DNA of 64,000 nt from Sphaerisporangium corydalis (GCF_025506355.1 NZ_JANZYP010000012.1:62001-126000), one strand, 5' to 3'. Shown: positions 14,309-23,301, counted from the first letter of the stretch. The notes: generated by a model from the sequence alone, not told the origin. A program made the numbers and translations.

Positions 14309-17149
14309 GTGGCCCGTCCAATCTTCACAGCCCGAAGCAGCGCGTTGGCGCGCATTCCTCTGCGCCCGGCGGATGACTTCGGCCACGACACCGACCGTAC
14401 GGACCCACTGCTCGACGAAGCGGTGACAGTGGCTAGCGGATCGGCGCGGAACGCGGCCTACCATTCCGGTCCAGGAGCGTTGACCTGGCGCGCCTACGAC
14501 ATACGGTCACGGATACGCACCACCCCACACGGAGTGTTCGCGGGTGTCGCCCCCGCCGTCTTCTCAGACGAACCGCACCTGCGCCTTGGAGCGCATCACC
14601 GAACCGTCACGAACCCCGATCCACAATGGCTGAGCCTGTTGGCGCGCTCGATCATAAGCGAAGCCGGAGGGTTGTCGAAGGCGAGGCTGACGACCAGCAA
14701 CCTCGCCTTCATGCGAGGAGATCGCTGGGAGATCGAGCGCCCAATGAGTGGCGGCCCATCGCAGCCGATGACGGTCAGCGTCCGCAACACGGAGGTGACC
14801 GCCTTCGTCCTGCGAGCCTGCCGAGAGGGTTTGCCGGCGGTATGGGCGAGCGCTGAGCTGGAGAGACGGTGGCCGCAAGCGGCTCCGGGGTCGGGGCCGA
14901 AGTTCCTGCGGGAACTGATCGATGGTGGTTTCCTGCTGCACGATCTCCTCCCCGATGATCCGCGCGCCGATCCTCTGGGACATTTGCTGGACCGGCTCCC
15001 GGCCGATCTTCCGCAGTACCACCTTTTGGAACAGCTCCGTGATCGTCTCATCGAGGCTGACGAACATAGGGCGGGCAGCCTGAAGCGGCTGGAGCTTCTC
15101 ACCGGCTCGTCCGCCGTCGCCCAGTCGATCCTTCCGGCGGATCGCCTGCTGCGCGTTGACACCGTTGTAGATGCCACCGTAGTGCTGCCCGTTCAGGTGG
15201 CGGAGAAGGCCGCTGAAGCCGCCGGTCTCCTGTGGCGGATCGGCTGGGGCACCGACCCGCTCACCGACTACCATCAGCGGTTCCTCACCCGCTACGGAAC
15301 CTCGCAAGCCGTTCCGCTTCTGGATGTCCTCGATCCCGTCACCGGTCTCGGCCCGGTCGACGCTGTCGCCCCCATCGGGGCCGGTAATGGCGACGTCGGC
15401 CGAGAAGCGGTACTGGCTCGGTTGCTGTCCGACGCAGTCTCCGAGGGCAGGACCGAGATCGTCTTGGATGAAGCGACCGTGGACCGACTGACGAACCGCA
15501 GCAAGGCTGCGGTCCCACGTAGCGCGGAGGTCTATGTTCGCATCCTCGCCGGTGACATCACACCGGCGGCGGACCGCCCATTCCAGTTGGCGGTGTCTGG
15601 CGGTTCCCAGGACGCGCTGTCGACCAGTGGCCGGTTCGTTCCACTGCTCGGACTGCCCTCAGAGTTCCCCGAGACCAAAGACGGCGCCCTTGTCGCCGAA
15701 CTGGTGGTGCGCCCCCGTATCGACGCCGCGGCATCCGTCACAGCGGGGACCGGGCTCGTCCCCCACCGCATCCCGGTAGGGATCCCGCCGCGGCCCGGTG
15801 ATCTGAATCTCCCGGACCTGGCGGTCTTCTCCGACGGTCGACGTCTTCTCGTGTGGTCACAGGTCCACGACCAGCGTGTCATTCCCGTCCTGTACTCACG
15901 GGTCGCTTTGTCGTTACTTCCGCCGGTTGCCCGGTTCCTGGCCCTGGTGGGCCACGCGGGGGAGCGTCCCTGGCACTGCTGGTCATGGGGGACCAGTACC
16001 GCTCCGTTCACCCCGGCCGTCCGCTATCGGGACTCTTGGCTCACGCCCGCCCGCTGGGTCCTGCCGAAGCACCTTGTGTGGGCCGCTGCGACCTCGGACC
16101 GGTGGGAGGCCGCGCTCACCTCATGGCGGTCGACAGCCTGGCCGCAGCCTCCCGACGTCGTGGCCACCGATGACGTTGACCGACAACTGCTACTGGATCT
16201 GCGGCGGGTCGATGATCGTGAGCTGCTGGGCCGTTATGTTCGGCGAGGTATTACGGCCGTTACCGCTCCGCACGGAGGCGACCAGTTCACCGCTGCCGTC
16301 CTCCCCGGCTCCGGCGGGGGCCATATTCTGGAGCTGGTCGTCTCCCTCGATGGAGTCGTCTCCCCGCCGGTCTCCGCCGTGGCCGCGCCTCCGATTCGCC
16401 AGCGCGGGGCCGGCCTGTACCTCCCTGGTGGACCTTGGCTGTCACTCGCCATCCAGGCTCCCTCCAGCTGCCACGAAGAAGTCCTGCGATCGCTGGCCCG
16501 CCGGGTAAGGGAGATACCCCGGCGCTGGGACCGATGGTTCTGGCTCCGTTACTACGACCTGCGGCACGGTGAGCACCTCCGAGTCCGGTTCCACGCCGAC
16601 CCCGTGGACGTGAATGGCATCGTCCTGCCGTTCCTGTCACGGTGGGCGGCTGATCTCATACGTCAGCGTCTGATCTTCAGCTTTTGCGTCGAGCCCTACG
16701 ACCAAGAGATCGAGCGATATGGCGGAACAGCCGCCATCACCGCAGCGGAACAATTCTTCGACGCCGATAGTCGGCTGGCCCTCGATGTCCTGTCCGCCAC
16801 CCGAGAGGAGGATGCTCGGCTGACCATCGCCGCGATCACGGCGGCCATGATCGCCAGACGGGTCGGCAATGGTGCCATCCCAGCCGTGCGACTCGATCGG
16901 GAATCCCACAGGCGTGCGAACACCCTGAGACGGCGGATACAGGCCGCTCGGAACCCATTCCCGCCCGGCTGGGAACTGGCGCTGTACGCCTACGCCTCCG
17001 TCCTCCCCCCAGCGCGAGGCGCCAGCATCGCCTCGGACTTGATCCACCTGCACTGCAACCGGCTGGCACCCGCCCGCGAACAGCTCATCCGGGCGCTGGC
17101 CATCGACCTGATCGCGCGCCACACCCACCTCACCGAGGGATCCCGATGA
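14309..17149 (+). CDS. lanB: Class I lanthipeptide dehydratase LanB
   Basis: A 946-residue full-length LanB. The large N-terminal part matches the tRNA-Glu-dependent glutamylation domain (YDIRSRIRTTPHGVFAGVAPAVF: the RSxxRxTPxGxFAG signature; later FLTRYGTSQAVPLLDVLDP). The last roughly 280 residues are the elimination domain (WFWLRYYDLRHGEHLRVRFH, then the terminal ARxxLIRALAIDL helix). It should glutamylate and then eliminate Thr33 and Thr39 of the precursor. I chose GTG at 14309 with AAGGGAG upstream; the frame is open for 96 bp more but overlaps the precursor gene. It overlaps lanC by ATGA. Confidence 0.9.
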   Translation: MARPIFTARSSALARIPLRPADDFGHDTDRTDPLLDEAVTVASGSARNAAYHSGPGALTWRAYDIRSRIRTTPHGVFAGVAPAVFSDEPHLRLGAHHRTVTNPDPQWLSLLARSIISEAGGLSKARLTTSNLAFMRGDRWEIERPMSGGPSQPMTVSVRNTEVTAFVLRACREGLPAVWASAELERRWPQAAPGSGPKFLRELIDGGFLLHDLLPDDPRADPLGHLLDRLPADLPQYHLLEQLRDRLIEADEHRAGSLKRLELLTGSSAVAQSILPADRLLRVDTVVDATVVLPVQVAEKAAEAAGLLWRIGWGTDPLTDYHQRFLTRYGTSQAVPLLDVLDPVTGLGPVDAVAPIGAGNGDVGREAVLARLLSDAVSEGRTEIVLDEATVDRLTNRSKAAVPRSAEVYVRILAGDITPAADRPFQLAVSGGSQDALSTSGRFVPLLGLPSEFPETKDGALVAELVVRPRIDAAASVTAGTGLVPHRIPVGIPPRPGDLNLPDLAVFSDGRRLLVWSQVHDQRVIPVLYSRVALSLLPPVARFLALVGHAGERPWHCWSWGTSTAPFTPAVRYRDSWLTPARWVLPKHLVWAAATSDRWEAALTSWRSTAWPQPPDVVATDDVDRQLLLDLRRVDDRELLGRYVRRGITAVTAPHGGDQFTAAVLPGSGGGHILELVVSLDGVVSPPVSAVAAPPIRQRGAGLYLPGGPWLSLAIQAPSSCHEEVLRSLARRVREIPRRWDRWFWLRYYDLRHGEHLRVRFHADPVDVNGIVLPFLSRWAADLIRQRLIFSFCVEPYDQEIERYGGTAAITAAEQFFDADSRLALDVLSATREEDARLTIAAITAAMIARRVGNGAIPAVRLDRESHRRANTLRRRIQAARNPFPPGWELALYAYASVLPPARGASIASDLIHLHCNRLAPAREQLIRALAIDLIARHTHLTEGSR

Positions 17150-18444
17150 CCACCACCTCCCCCGGAACCCGCACCACCGACTCCGCCGGGGCGGCCCTCG
17201 CCATCGCCGACCGGCTTCTGGATACCGAACCGATCATCACCGCGGCCGGTTCCGCGGCGACCTCTCTGTCGCGAGGTCTGGCGGGGACCGCGCTCCTGCA
17301 CGCCCGCCTGTCCAGGTGTCACCCGCGCTTCGCGACGGCGGCAGACCTCCACTGGACCCGCGCCGCCCGTATGAATATCTCCGCGCCTCCACGGACAGGC
17401 GGAGTGTTCAACGGTGTAGGCGCGCTCGCCGCCTCCCTGATTCTGGGAACCCCCTACCTACCCGACCCCGGGCCATACCAGGCGGCGGTCCGTCGCTCCG
17501 TCGAGTGGTTGACTGCCCGGGCCATCGCGATAGCAGCCTGGCAGCAGGACTGGCTAGACGCCAGTCAGGCAGGAATGCCCTGGCAGACCTACGATCTGAT
17601 CAACGGCCTGTCGGGAATCGGCCGAATCCTCCTCGCTGCCGTCCAAGCTGGACACCTCGACGCCGAATCAGGGCTGCTAGCCGCGAGCAACTCACTCACC
17701 ACCATGATCGAAACACCTCGCAGGGACAAACCCGGCTGGTGGAGACCGCAACCACACAACCCCGCCGCGCTTTCCGACCCGCACAATTGCGATGCCGCGA
17801 ACACCGGACTCGCTCACGGGATAGCCGGGCCTTTGGCCTTCCTGGCAGAGTGCCAGCTCGCGGGACGGGGTTGCGCCGCGCAGCCCGATGCGATCCGGAC
17901 CGCCGCCCATTGGCTGCTCCAGTGGCGGGCCGGCGATAGCTGGCCGCCGCAGGTCACCGTTGACGACCTCGCCGGAACCAGTACCAGCCCAAGTAGCCGA
18001 GGCCGCCGCGACGCCTGGTGCTACGGCGCGCCGGGCATCGGCGCCGCTCTTTTCGCCGCCGGTCGTGCGGTGGCCGACCCGCGCCTGATCGAGGCGGCTC
18101 GCTCCGCGATCGACGCCCTCGCCGTCCGAACCGGTGAATGGGACACCGAAGGGCCTACGGTCTGTCACGGAAGCGCGGGAGTGCTGCTCTGCGCCGGACT
18201 GACCGGCAGCCACGTCACTGCGGACCTCGCCGCCGACGCCCTGATCGCGCAGTACGATCCGCAGCTTCCGTTCTGCTTCCAGCATCGCGACCACGGCAGA
18301 ACCATTGATGAGCCGGGGCTCCTGGTCGGTGCGGCCGGAATCGCCCTAGCTCTGGCCGACCGGAGCGGACTGGCCACCCGCAAGCCGCCCACGACATGGA
18401 CCGCCGCCCTCCTGCTGCCCACGTCCGTTTCGCTCCCCGAGTGA
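17146..18444 (+). CDS. lanC: Lanthionine synthetase C-like cyclase LanC
   Basis: A 432-residue cyclase. The zinc ligands are visible: Cys292 (DAWCYGAPGIG), Cys340 and His341 (TVCHGSAG). Upstream the catalytic-region His is in GLAHGIAGPLAFLAE, and the alpha-toroid repeats carry GxxG motifs (DLINGLSGIGRILL, EPGLLVGAAGIALAL). It adds the two precursor Cys thiols across the dehydrobutyrines. The ATG overlaps the lanB stop, which argues for one transcript. Confidence 0.92.
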   Translation: MTTTSPGTRTTDSAGAALAIADRLLDTEPIITAAGSAATSLSRGLAGTALLHARLSRCHPRFATAADLHWTRAARMNISAPPRTGGVFNGVGALAASLILGTPYLPDPGPYQAAVRRSVEWLTARAIAIAAWQQDWLDASQAGMPWQTYDLINGLSGIGRILLAAVQAGHLDAESGLLAASNSLTTMIETPRRDKPGWWRPQPHNPAALSDPHNCDAANTGLAHGIAGPLAFLAECQLAGRGCAAQPDAIRTAAHWLLQWRAGDSWPPQVTVDDLAGTSTSPSSRGRRDAWCYGAPGIGAALFAAGRAVADPRLIEAARSAIDALAVRTGEWDTEGPTVCHGSAGVLLCAGLTGSHVTADLAADALIAQYDPQLPFCFQHRDHGRTIDEPGLLVGAAGIALALADRSGLATRKPPTTWTAALLLPTSVSLPE

Positions 18445-18471
18445 TCCCAGGACCGAAGATAGGTTGCCACG

Positions 18472-19683
18472 ATGGACACCGACATCCGTCAAACCACCGA
18501 GCGGCTCCGTGCCGACCTCGTCGACTTCTTGCTCGCGCGCGGGACGATCAAATCCGGCCGAAATGAGGCCGCGTTGCGATCGGTACCCCGGCACGCCTTC
18601 GTCCCGGACGTCTCGTCGGAAACGGCCTACGCCCCTGACGATGCTGTTGTCACGAAACGGGACATCGCCGGGGTAGCGCTCAGTTCGGCCTCCGCGCCTG
18701 GAGTCGTCGCCGTGATGCTGGAGCAACTCGACGTCCGGCCTGGAGACCGCGTGCTGGAGATCGGAGCCGGAACCGGCTACAACGCCGCCCTCCTGGCCGA
18801 GCTGGCCGGGCCGGACGGTCACGTCGTCACCATCGATATCGACGCCGACGTCGTTGACGGAGCACGAGCGGCTCTGGCCTCCACCGGCTACGGGCATGTC
18901 GAGGTGTGGTGCGCCGACGGCGCCGACGGCTACGCGCCCGCCGGCCCTTACGACCGGATCATCGTCACCGCAGGAGCGTGGGACCTGCCCCCGGCTTGGC
19001 GGCAGCAGCTCACCCCGGCCGGACGGCTCGTCGTGCCATTGCGGATCATCGGCGGAACGACCCGCTCCATCGCATTCGACCTTCACGACGACCACCTAGT
19101 CAGTCGATCAATGGTGACCTGCGGCTTCCTGGCCATGCGCGGCATCGGCGCCCGACCGGAGCCTGCCATCCCCCTCATCGATGGCGTCACCCTCCTCCTT
19201 GGCGACGGACGCACCGCGCCTTCCCACGCCCTCGCCCGCGCACTCTCTCAGCCCGCGCTGCGCTCCTGGTCCGGGATCTCGATCCCGTCAGGCCCGTCTT
19301 TCCAGGACCTAGACCTGTGGCTGGCGACCACCAGTCGTGAATTCTGCCGGATCGTCGCGCAACCTGAGGCCGTCGACACCGACCTGGCGACACCGGCTTT
19401 CAGGTGGGGCGGCGCTGCCGTGACCAACGAGATCGACTCTTTCGCCTACCTCACCATCCGGCCCAGTGATCCCGTCGGTGACGGCACTCTCTTCGAACTC
19501 GGCGTCCGTGCCCACGGACCTGAGCGCGACCGCCTCACGACCTCACTCCTGGAGCGGATCAGGGACTGGGACACGAACCACCGCGACACCACCCCGCGCA
19601 TCGACGTGTACTTCAAACCGGTCCAGGTCACCGCCACGACGGTCATCGACAAACCCCATACGCTCTTGGCCGTCACCTGGTGA
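18472..19683 (+). CDS. PIMT-like methyltransferase of FxLD lanthipeptide systems
   Basis: A 403-residue SAM-dependent enzyme. Residues 1 to about 220 resemble protein-L-isoaspartate O-methyltransferase: ALRSVPRHAFVPD near the N-terminus, then VLEIGAGTGYNAALLAEL (SAM motif I, near residue 97) and VVTIDIDADVV. The remaining roughly 180 residues are a C-terminal extension found in the 'methyltransferase, FxLD system' group. Enzymes of this kind methylate a core Asp, which collapses to succinimide and then isoaspartate or stays as aspartimide. Asp34, inside the first predicted ring and next to Asn-Gly, is the obvious candidate (inference). It begins 27 bp after lanC. Confidence 0.88.
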   Translation: MDTDIRQTTERLRADLVDFLLARGTIKSGRNEAALRSVPRHAFVPDVSSETAYAPDDAVVTKRDIAGVALSSASAPGVVAVMLEQLDVRPGDRVLEIGAGTGYNAALLAELAGPDGHVVTIDIDADVVDGARAALASTGYGHVEVWCADGADGYAPAGPYDRIIVTAGAWDLPPAWRQQLTPAGRLVVPLRIIGGTTRSIAFDLHDDHLVSRSMVTCGFLAMRGIGARPEPAIPLIDGVTLLLGDGRTAPSHALARALSQPALRSWSGISIPSGPSFQDLDLWLATTSREFCRIVAQPEAVDTDLATPAFRWGGAAVTNEIDSFAYLTIRPSDPVGDGTLFELGVRAHGPERDRLTTSLLERIRDWDTNHRDTTPRIDVYFKPVQVTATTVIDKPHTLLAVTW

Positions 19684-19687
19684 CGGG

Positions 19688-20782
19688 ATGATCCCCGAAC
19701 TGCGCGAGGACGTCGCCCGCCGCTTTCCCCTCGTGCCCCGCGGCAGGCCCGTCTGCCACCCTTTGGACGTACGTGTCCGCCAGGTCGCCGACCTGGCGGA
19801 CAGCGGGTCCGACTATCCTGAGGAAGCCACGAGGATCGCAGCCGAAGCGCACAACCTCGGCGCACTGGTCGCAAGCGATTGCGGCTTTTCCTCCCTGGCC
19901 CGCGACTTGTGCTGGAGACAGTTCCAGATCTTCCACGACGCCCAGCCGTTCGATGCGGCGACCGCGAAACTCGCTCTACAACCGCTCGTCAACCTCGGTC
20001 GCCTTCTCGCGCGAGAGGGCAACGGCACCGCCGCTCACCATCTGATCGAAACGCTGTTCACCGCTGTCCGCCATAGCGCGACCGGCACCTTCGGTGGCAC
20101 GGTCATCGACCTCGGCAACGTGACCCACAGCTCCGACGATCACCGTGAAATCGTTCAATGGCTATGGACTGTGCTTCTCGCCGATGGAATCCGAGCCTTG
20201 GCGCAGGCGGGGCGCTGGAGTCAGGCACTTCAGCACGTCCAAGATCATCGCGGCATAAGTCGCAGCCTCCTCGACGGTCGCCAGATCGCCATCATCGCCC
20301 ACCGCGCAGTCGGTGACCGCCGGACATCCACATGTCTCCTGACAGAAACCGATACGCCCACCCCGTGGGAACGGACCGTGGCAGCTGGTCTGGCGGTTCT
20401 CACAAGCAGCGAAAGCGGTGACCCTATCTCCCTGGTGGATCGCTATCTCCCGCTTGGCGGGCCATCCACGCAGGTTGTTTTTCGAACCCGTCTCGGCCTG
20501 GTGGTTCTCGACCTCGTCGACGAACGATTCGGTCCGCGTTTGGCTCACACGATCGCGATCGACGTCCAGCGGTCGCAGGACGCCTACGCGGCCCGCGAGG
20601 TACTCGCCCACGCGGGATGCGCATCCCTGATCCCCGCGACAGCGAGAAGAGTTCTGACCAGCCTTGTGCAGGTCTCGTGCCTGGGAAGAGGAACCATGCC
20701 CATCGAACTTTGGGACCAATTCCGCATGGCCATGACCACCGCCGAGACCTCGCTCAGAGAGGCGCTTTCCCGGCGGCCGTAG
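19688..20782 (+). CDS. Unknown helical protein in the lanthipeptide cluster
   Basis: A 364-residue protein I cannot assign. It looks all-alpha and TPR-like: repeated Leu/Ala-rich helices such as LAREGNGTAAHHLIETLF and GIRALAQAGRWSQALQHVQ. There is no signal peptide, metal motif or nucleotide-binding loop. It begins 4 bp after the methyltransferase stop, so it is almost certainly co-transcribed and co-regulated. Possible roles are a scaffold, leader-peptide chaperone or immunity-linked factor; nothing in the sequence decides. The RBS (GGTGACGGG) is weak, as expected for a coupled gene. Confidence 0.75.
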   Translation: MIPELREDVARRFPLVPRGRPVCHPLDVRVRQVADLADSGSDYPEEATRIAAEAHNLGALVASDCGFSSLARDLCWRQFQIFHDAQPFDAATAKLALQPLVNLGRLLAREGNGTAAHHLIETLFTAVRHSATGTFGGTVIDLGNVTHSSDDHREIVQWLWTVLLADGIRALAQAGRWSQALQHVQDHRGISRSLLDGRQIAIIAHRAVGDRRTSTCLLTETDTPTPWERTVAAGLAVLTSSESGDPISLVDRYLPLGGPSTQVVFRTRLGLVVLDLVDERFGPRLAHTIAIDVQRSQDAYAAREVLAHAGCASLIPATARRVLTSLVQVSCLGRGTMPIELWDQFRMAMTTAETSLREALSRRP

Positions 20783-20960
20783 CATGATCTATCCGAGTCG
20801 CAGGTCGTACTCAAGGCTGGGGCCGAGCAGGTCGTCGGCTTCATGGCCGTGGTCCGCTCTGGTCGGCCCGATCTGGAAGCATTCGGCTGGTCTCCTAAGT
20901 ACCCGATACCAGCGATAGCCGACCGCATCTGTGCGTTCATTGATGGGAGCCACAGGCCAT

Positions 20961-21833
20961 ATGAGCCTTTATCTGTACTCAATTGTCCGCTGTCTTCCTG
21001 ATCCGCGGACCGGGGAGTTCGTGAATTTCGGTGCGATCGCTGGTAACCCGGACATTGGAGACTGGTCGATTCGCCAGCTCAGCAAGGTCGATCGGATCCG
21101 CAAGATCGCGGGGGCGTCCGCGCTGGAGGCCGCAGCGAGCTTCGTGTTCGAAGTAGATGCTGAGATCGATCAAAGTCGTAGCGGGTTGGACGAGGGATTC
21201 GACCCGCTGGGCGAGGACTGGCTGCTCAACAAGCATCGAAACCACCGCAATGTGGTGCAATTGAGTATGCCAGCGCCGATCTTGGCCGACAGCGCAGAAG
21301 AGGCACTCGAAATAGTCTTCGGGCATCTCATCATCGATCCGATCGCGGAACCTCGCGAACAATCAGTCACCAAGTACGACCTGAACAGAGGGCTACGGCA
21401 GGCGTACCGCCAAGCTCGTGTGGCCGAACCTTTCGTACGGCCTCGAGCGCAGGTTCACATCGGTGCCCACGTTCACTCCACGATCGACTTCGCCATTGCG
21501 AACGGCCGGACGGTGCAACTCACGCAAGCATGGTCGTTCCGTAGAGCGCAACTCGACGAGGTGTCACAACAGGTCAAGGCGTGGGCGTACGCGATGGAAC
21601 GGCTGCGCGGCGGCGAGGAAGCCCGTGTCGTCGACACACAGAACCGCATGAGTACGATCACCCGAAACGTCGATCTGCAGGTCGTCATAGCAACCCCGAC
21701 GACACCCGAGCAGATCGTCGCCTACGAAGAGGCGGAACAGGTGTTCGCCGGCCTGAACGCTGATGTACACCCCCTGGAGGACGTCGAAGCGGTCGGGCGT
21801 CGCGCGGCGCAGCTGGTCTCCGAGTTGCGCTAA
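20961..21833 (+). CDS. DUF3037-type protein
   Basis: A 290-residue protein opening with LYLYSIVRCLPDPRTGEFVNFGAIAGNPD, which fits the DUF3037 pattern (Y-S-x-V-R-x-x-P-D-x-x-x-G-E-x-x-N-x-G). The function of the family is unknown; relatives are often next to HipA-like genes, which are absent here. The middle part (residues 150-290) has AQVHIGAHVHSTIDFAIANG and a C-terminal helix ending in VGRRAAQLVSELR. I start at ATG 20961, because the residues before it (MRSLMGATGH) have no conservation signal. A strong terminator follows. The 178 bp before the start shows nothing notable. Confidence 0.7.
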   Translation: MSLYLYSIVRCLPDPRTGEFVNFGAIAGNPDIGDWSIRQLSKVDRIRKIAGASALEAAASFVFEVDAEIDQSRSGLDEGFDPLGEDWLLNKHRNHRNVVQLSMPAPILADSAEEALEIVFGHLIIDPIAEPREQSVTKYDLNRGLRQAYRQARVAEPFVRPRAQVHIGAHVHSTIDFAIANGRTVQLTQAWSFRRAQLDEVSQQVKAWAYAMERLRGGEEARVVDTQNRMSTITRNVDLQVVIATPTTPEQIVAYEEAEQVFAGLNADVHPLEDVEAVGRRAAQLVSELR

Positions 21834-21844
21834 CCGTACATGCG

Positions 21845-21878
21845 AACGGCTCTCACCTCGGCTGAGGCGAGAGCCGTT
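21845..21878 (+). terminator. Hairpin terminator after DUF3037 gene
   Basis: A 10-bp stem (AACGGCTCTC with GAGAGCCGTT), one mismatch, then 4 more pairs (CCTC/GAGG) and a GGCT loop; TTCA follows. It starts 12 bp after the stop codon. Confidence 0.85.
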
Positions 21879-21902
21879 TCACCCGTGCTGTGAACCCCCG
21901 GC

Positions 21903-21949
21903 CGGGCAGGTCCCCGGCCTCATGGCCGGGGTCTGATCTGGCCTGCCCG
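21903..21949. repeat. Two-tier inverted repeat
   Basis: The outer arms CGGGCAGG and CCTGCCCG enclose a perfect inner hairpin, CCCCGGCC-TCAT-GGCCGGGG. It lies between the terminator of the DUF3037 gene and the 3' end of the xylanase gene on the other strand, and may terminate transcription from the right. Confidence 0.6.
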
Positions 21950-21960
21950 CGCGGTGGGCA

Positions 21961-21990
21961 CCGGAAAACGCGCGCCTAAGGCGCTCCATT
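21961..21990. repeat. Right-hand copy of the island-border repeat
   Basis: CCGGAAAACG followed by GCGCGCCTAAGGCGCTCCAT. The reverse complement of the second part, ATGGAGCGCCTTAGGCGCGC, matches the left-hand repeats (ATGGAGCGCCTCCGGCGCGC) in 18 of 20 positions. Confidence 0.6.
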
Positions 21991-22046
21991 AGCGGCGTGT
22001 GGCGCGGCGGTTTGGGGCCGCCGCGCCTGAGGGTTCGGGGTCGGGG

Positions 22047-23075
22047 TCAGGATGCGCTGCAGGAGACCGTGGGCCAGGTGGTGGAGCCGTTGGTCTGGAT
22101 GGTGACGCCGAAGTTGTTGCCGCTGCCGTTGGGTCTGGCGGTCAGGACCTGGGCGCTGGGGTAGCTGGCGCTGATGTTCCAGGTGGCGATGATCTTCTCG
22201 GGGGACGGGACGTTCATCGTGACGGTCCAGTTGGTCGAGCCGCTGACCGCGACGTTGAGGTTGTACCGGTCACTCCACTGCTGGCCCGCGGACAGCGACG
22301 CGGTGCAGCCGCCGCCTCCGCCGCCGCCACCCCCACCGCCGCCTCCGCCGCCACCACCGGTGGAGCCGCCGACCGTGATGTTCGAGTTCCCGCTGCTCTG
22401 GTATCCCTCGGTCGCGAGGATCTGGTAATCGTGGTTGCCCAGGTTCATTCCATAACGGGCCCACGCGTCGAAGTGGTTGCCGGCGGTGATGGTTCCGCCG
22501 GTCTTCTTCGACTGCCGTACGCTCCAGTACTGATTGAAGGTCCTGATGCCATCGATGGAGGGGGCGTTGGTGCGCGTCGTCTGGTAGATGTCGTAGGTCC
22601 CGCCATCGCTGGTGACCGTGCCCTTGTACGACCCCGTGGGCCGGTAGGTGCCCCAGTTGTCGAGGATGTAGTACTCCACCAGCGGGTTTCTCGTCCAGCC
22701 GTAGAGGGTCAGGTACGCGTTGCCGGATGGGTTGAAGCTGCCGGAGTAGGTCACGGCCCTGCGTGCGCCGGTGCTCCAGCCCTTACCGGCGACGAAGTTC
22801 CCGACGTTGCTCCATGAGGTGCTGTAGTTGCCGCCGGATCCGAGTTCCATGGAGGACGACCCACCGCCATCGCTCCAGAACGAGAAGAAGTAGCCGTTGT
22901 TGGTGCCGGTCTGGTTGGTCGATATGGCGGCGTTGGCCATGCTGGGGAACATCGTGAGGACCGCGACCAGCGCCATGGCGAGGGCACGGCCGATGAGCGG
23001 CCCGAAAGCGAAGACACGTCCGATGAGGGGCCTGGCGCGTCCGCGGCTCCTCGGGCGGGCGGGGGCGTCGTTCAT
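22047..23075 (-). CDS. Secreted GH11 endo-beta-1,4-xylanase with CBM2 module
   Basis: A 342-residue extracellular enzyme. Residues 1-49 are a signal peptide with a twin-Arg-poor basic start and an ...SMANA cleavage site. Residues 50-235 are a GH11 jelly roll, with nucleophile Glu134 (LVEYYI) and acid/base Glu223 (ATEGYQSSG). Residues 240-256 are 17 consecutive Gly, and residues 257-342 form a family 2 carbohydrate-binding module bounded by two Cys, with SWxVT-like NWTVTMNVP and [10 protein letters not shown] strands. The start at 23075 has GAGGAGG upstream; the frame is open a further 309 bp but without a plausible signal. It hydrolyses xylan outside the cell. Confidence 0.93.
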   Translation of the reverse strand: MNDAPARPRSRGRARPLIGRVFAFGPLIGRALAMALVAVLTMFPSMANAAISTNQTGTNNGYFFSFWSDGGGSSSMELGSGGNYSTSWSNVGNFVAGKGWSTGARRAVTYSGSFNPSGNAYLTLYGWTRNPLVEYYILDNWGTYRPTGSYKGTVTSDGGTYDIYQTTRTNAPSIDGIRTFNQYWSVRQSKKTGGTITAGNHFDAWARYGMNLGNHDYQILATEGYQSSGNSNITVGGSTGGGGGGGGGGGGGGGGGCTASLSAGQQWSDRYNLNVAVSGSTNWTVTMNVPSPEKIIATWNISASYPSAQVLTARPNGSGNNFGVTIQTNGSTTWPTVSCSAS

Positions 23076-23301
23076 GTGCGTGCTTCCTCCTCGTGAAGGC
23101 CGGCGGGGGCAGGCAGCGAGATACGACAGAGCAGGACCGCCGGTGGCCGGGGACGCGGCCACCACGCCCTGGTGTCGCACGACGCGGCGGTGTTGGCCGG
23201 TCGTCGTGCGGTCGACGACGACCGGAGGACCAGGCCGCGCGGCGGGTGACCCGGATCGACGGTGGTCTGACCCTGTCGATGGCGACAGTGTTAGCCCGAT
23301 C

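Noticed and set aside
14259-20782. Lanthipeptide transporter, protease or immunity genes
   Set aside because: Looked for LanT, LanP and LanFEG motifs in all frames of the cluster; none seen.
10482-21990. Prophage or integrative element
   Set aside because: No integrase, phage gene, transposase or tRNA-flanking direct repeats; only shared hairpin repeats at the borders.
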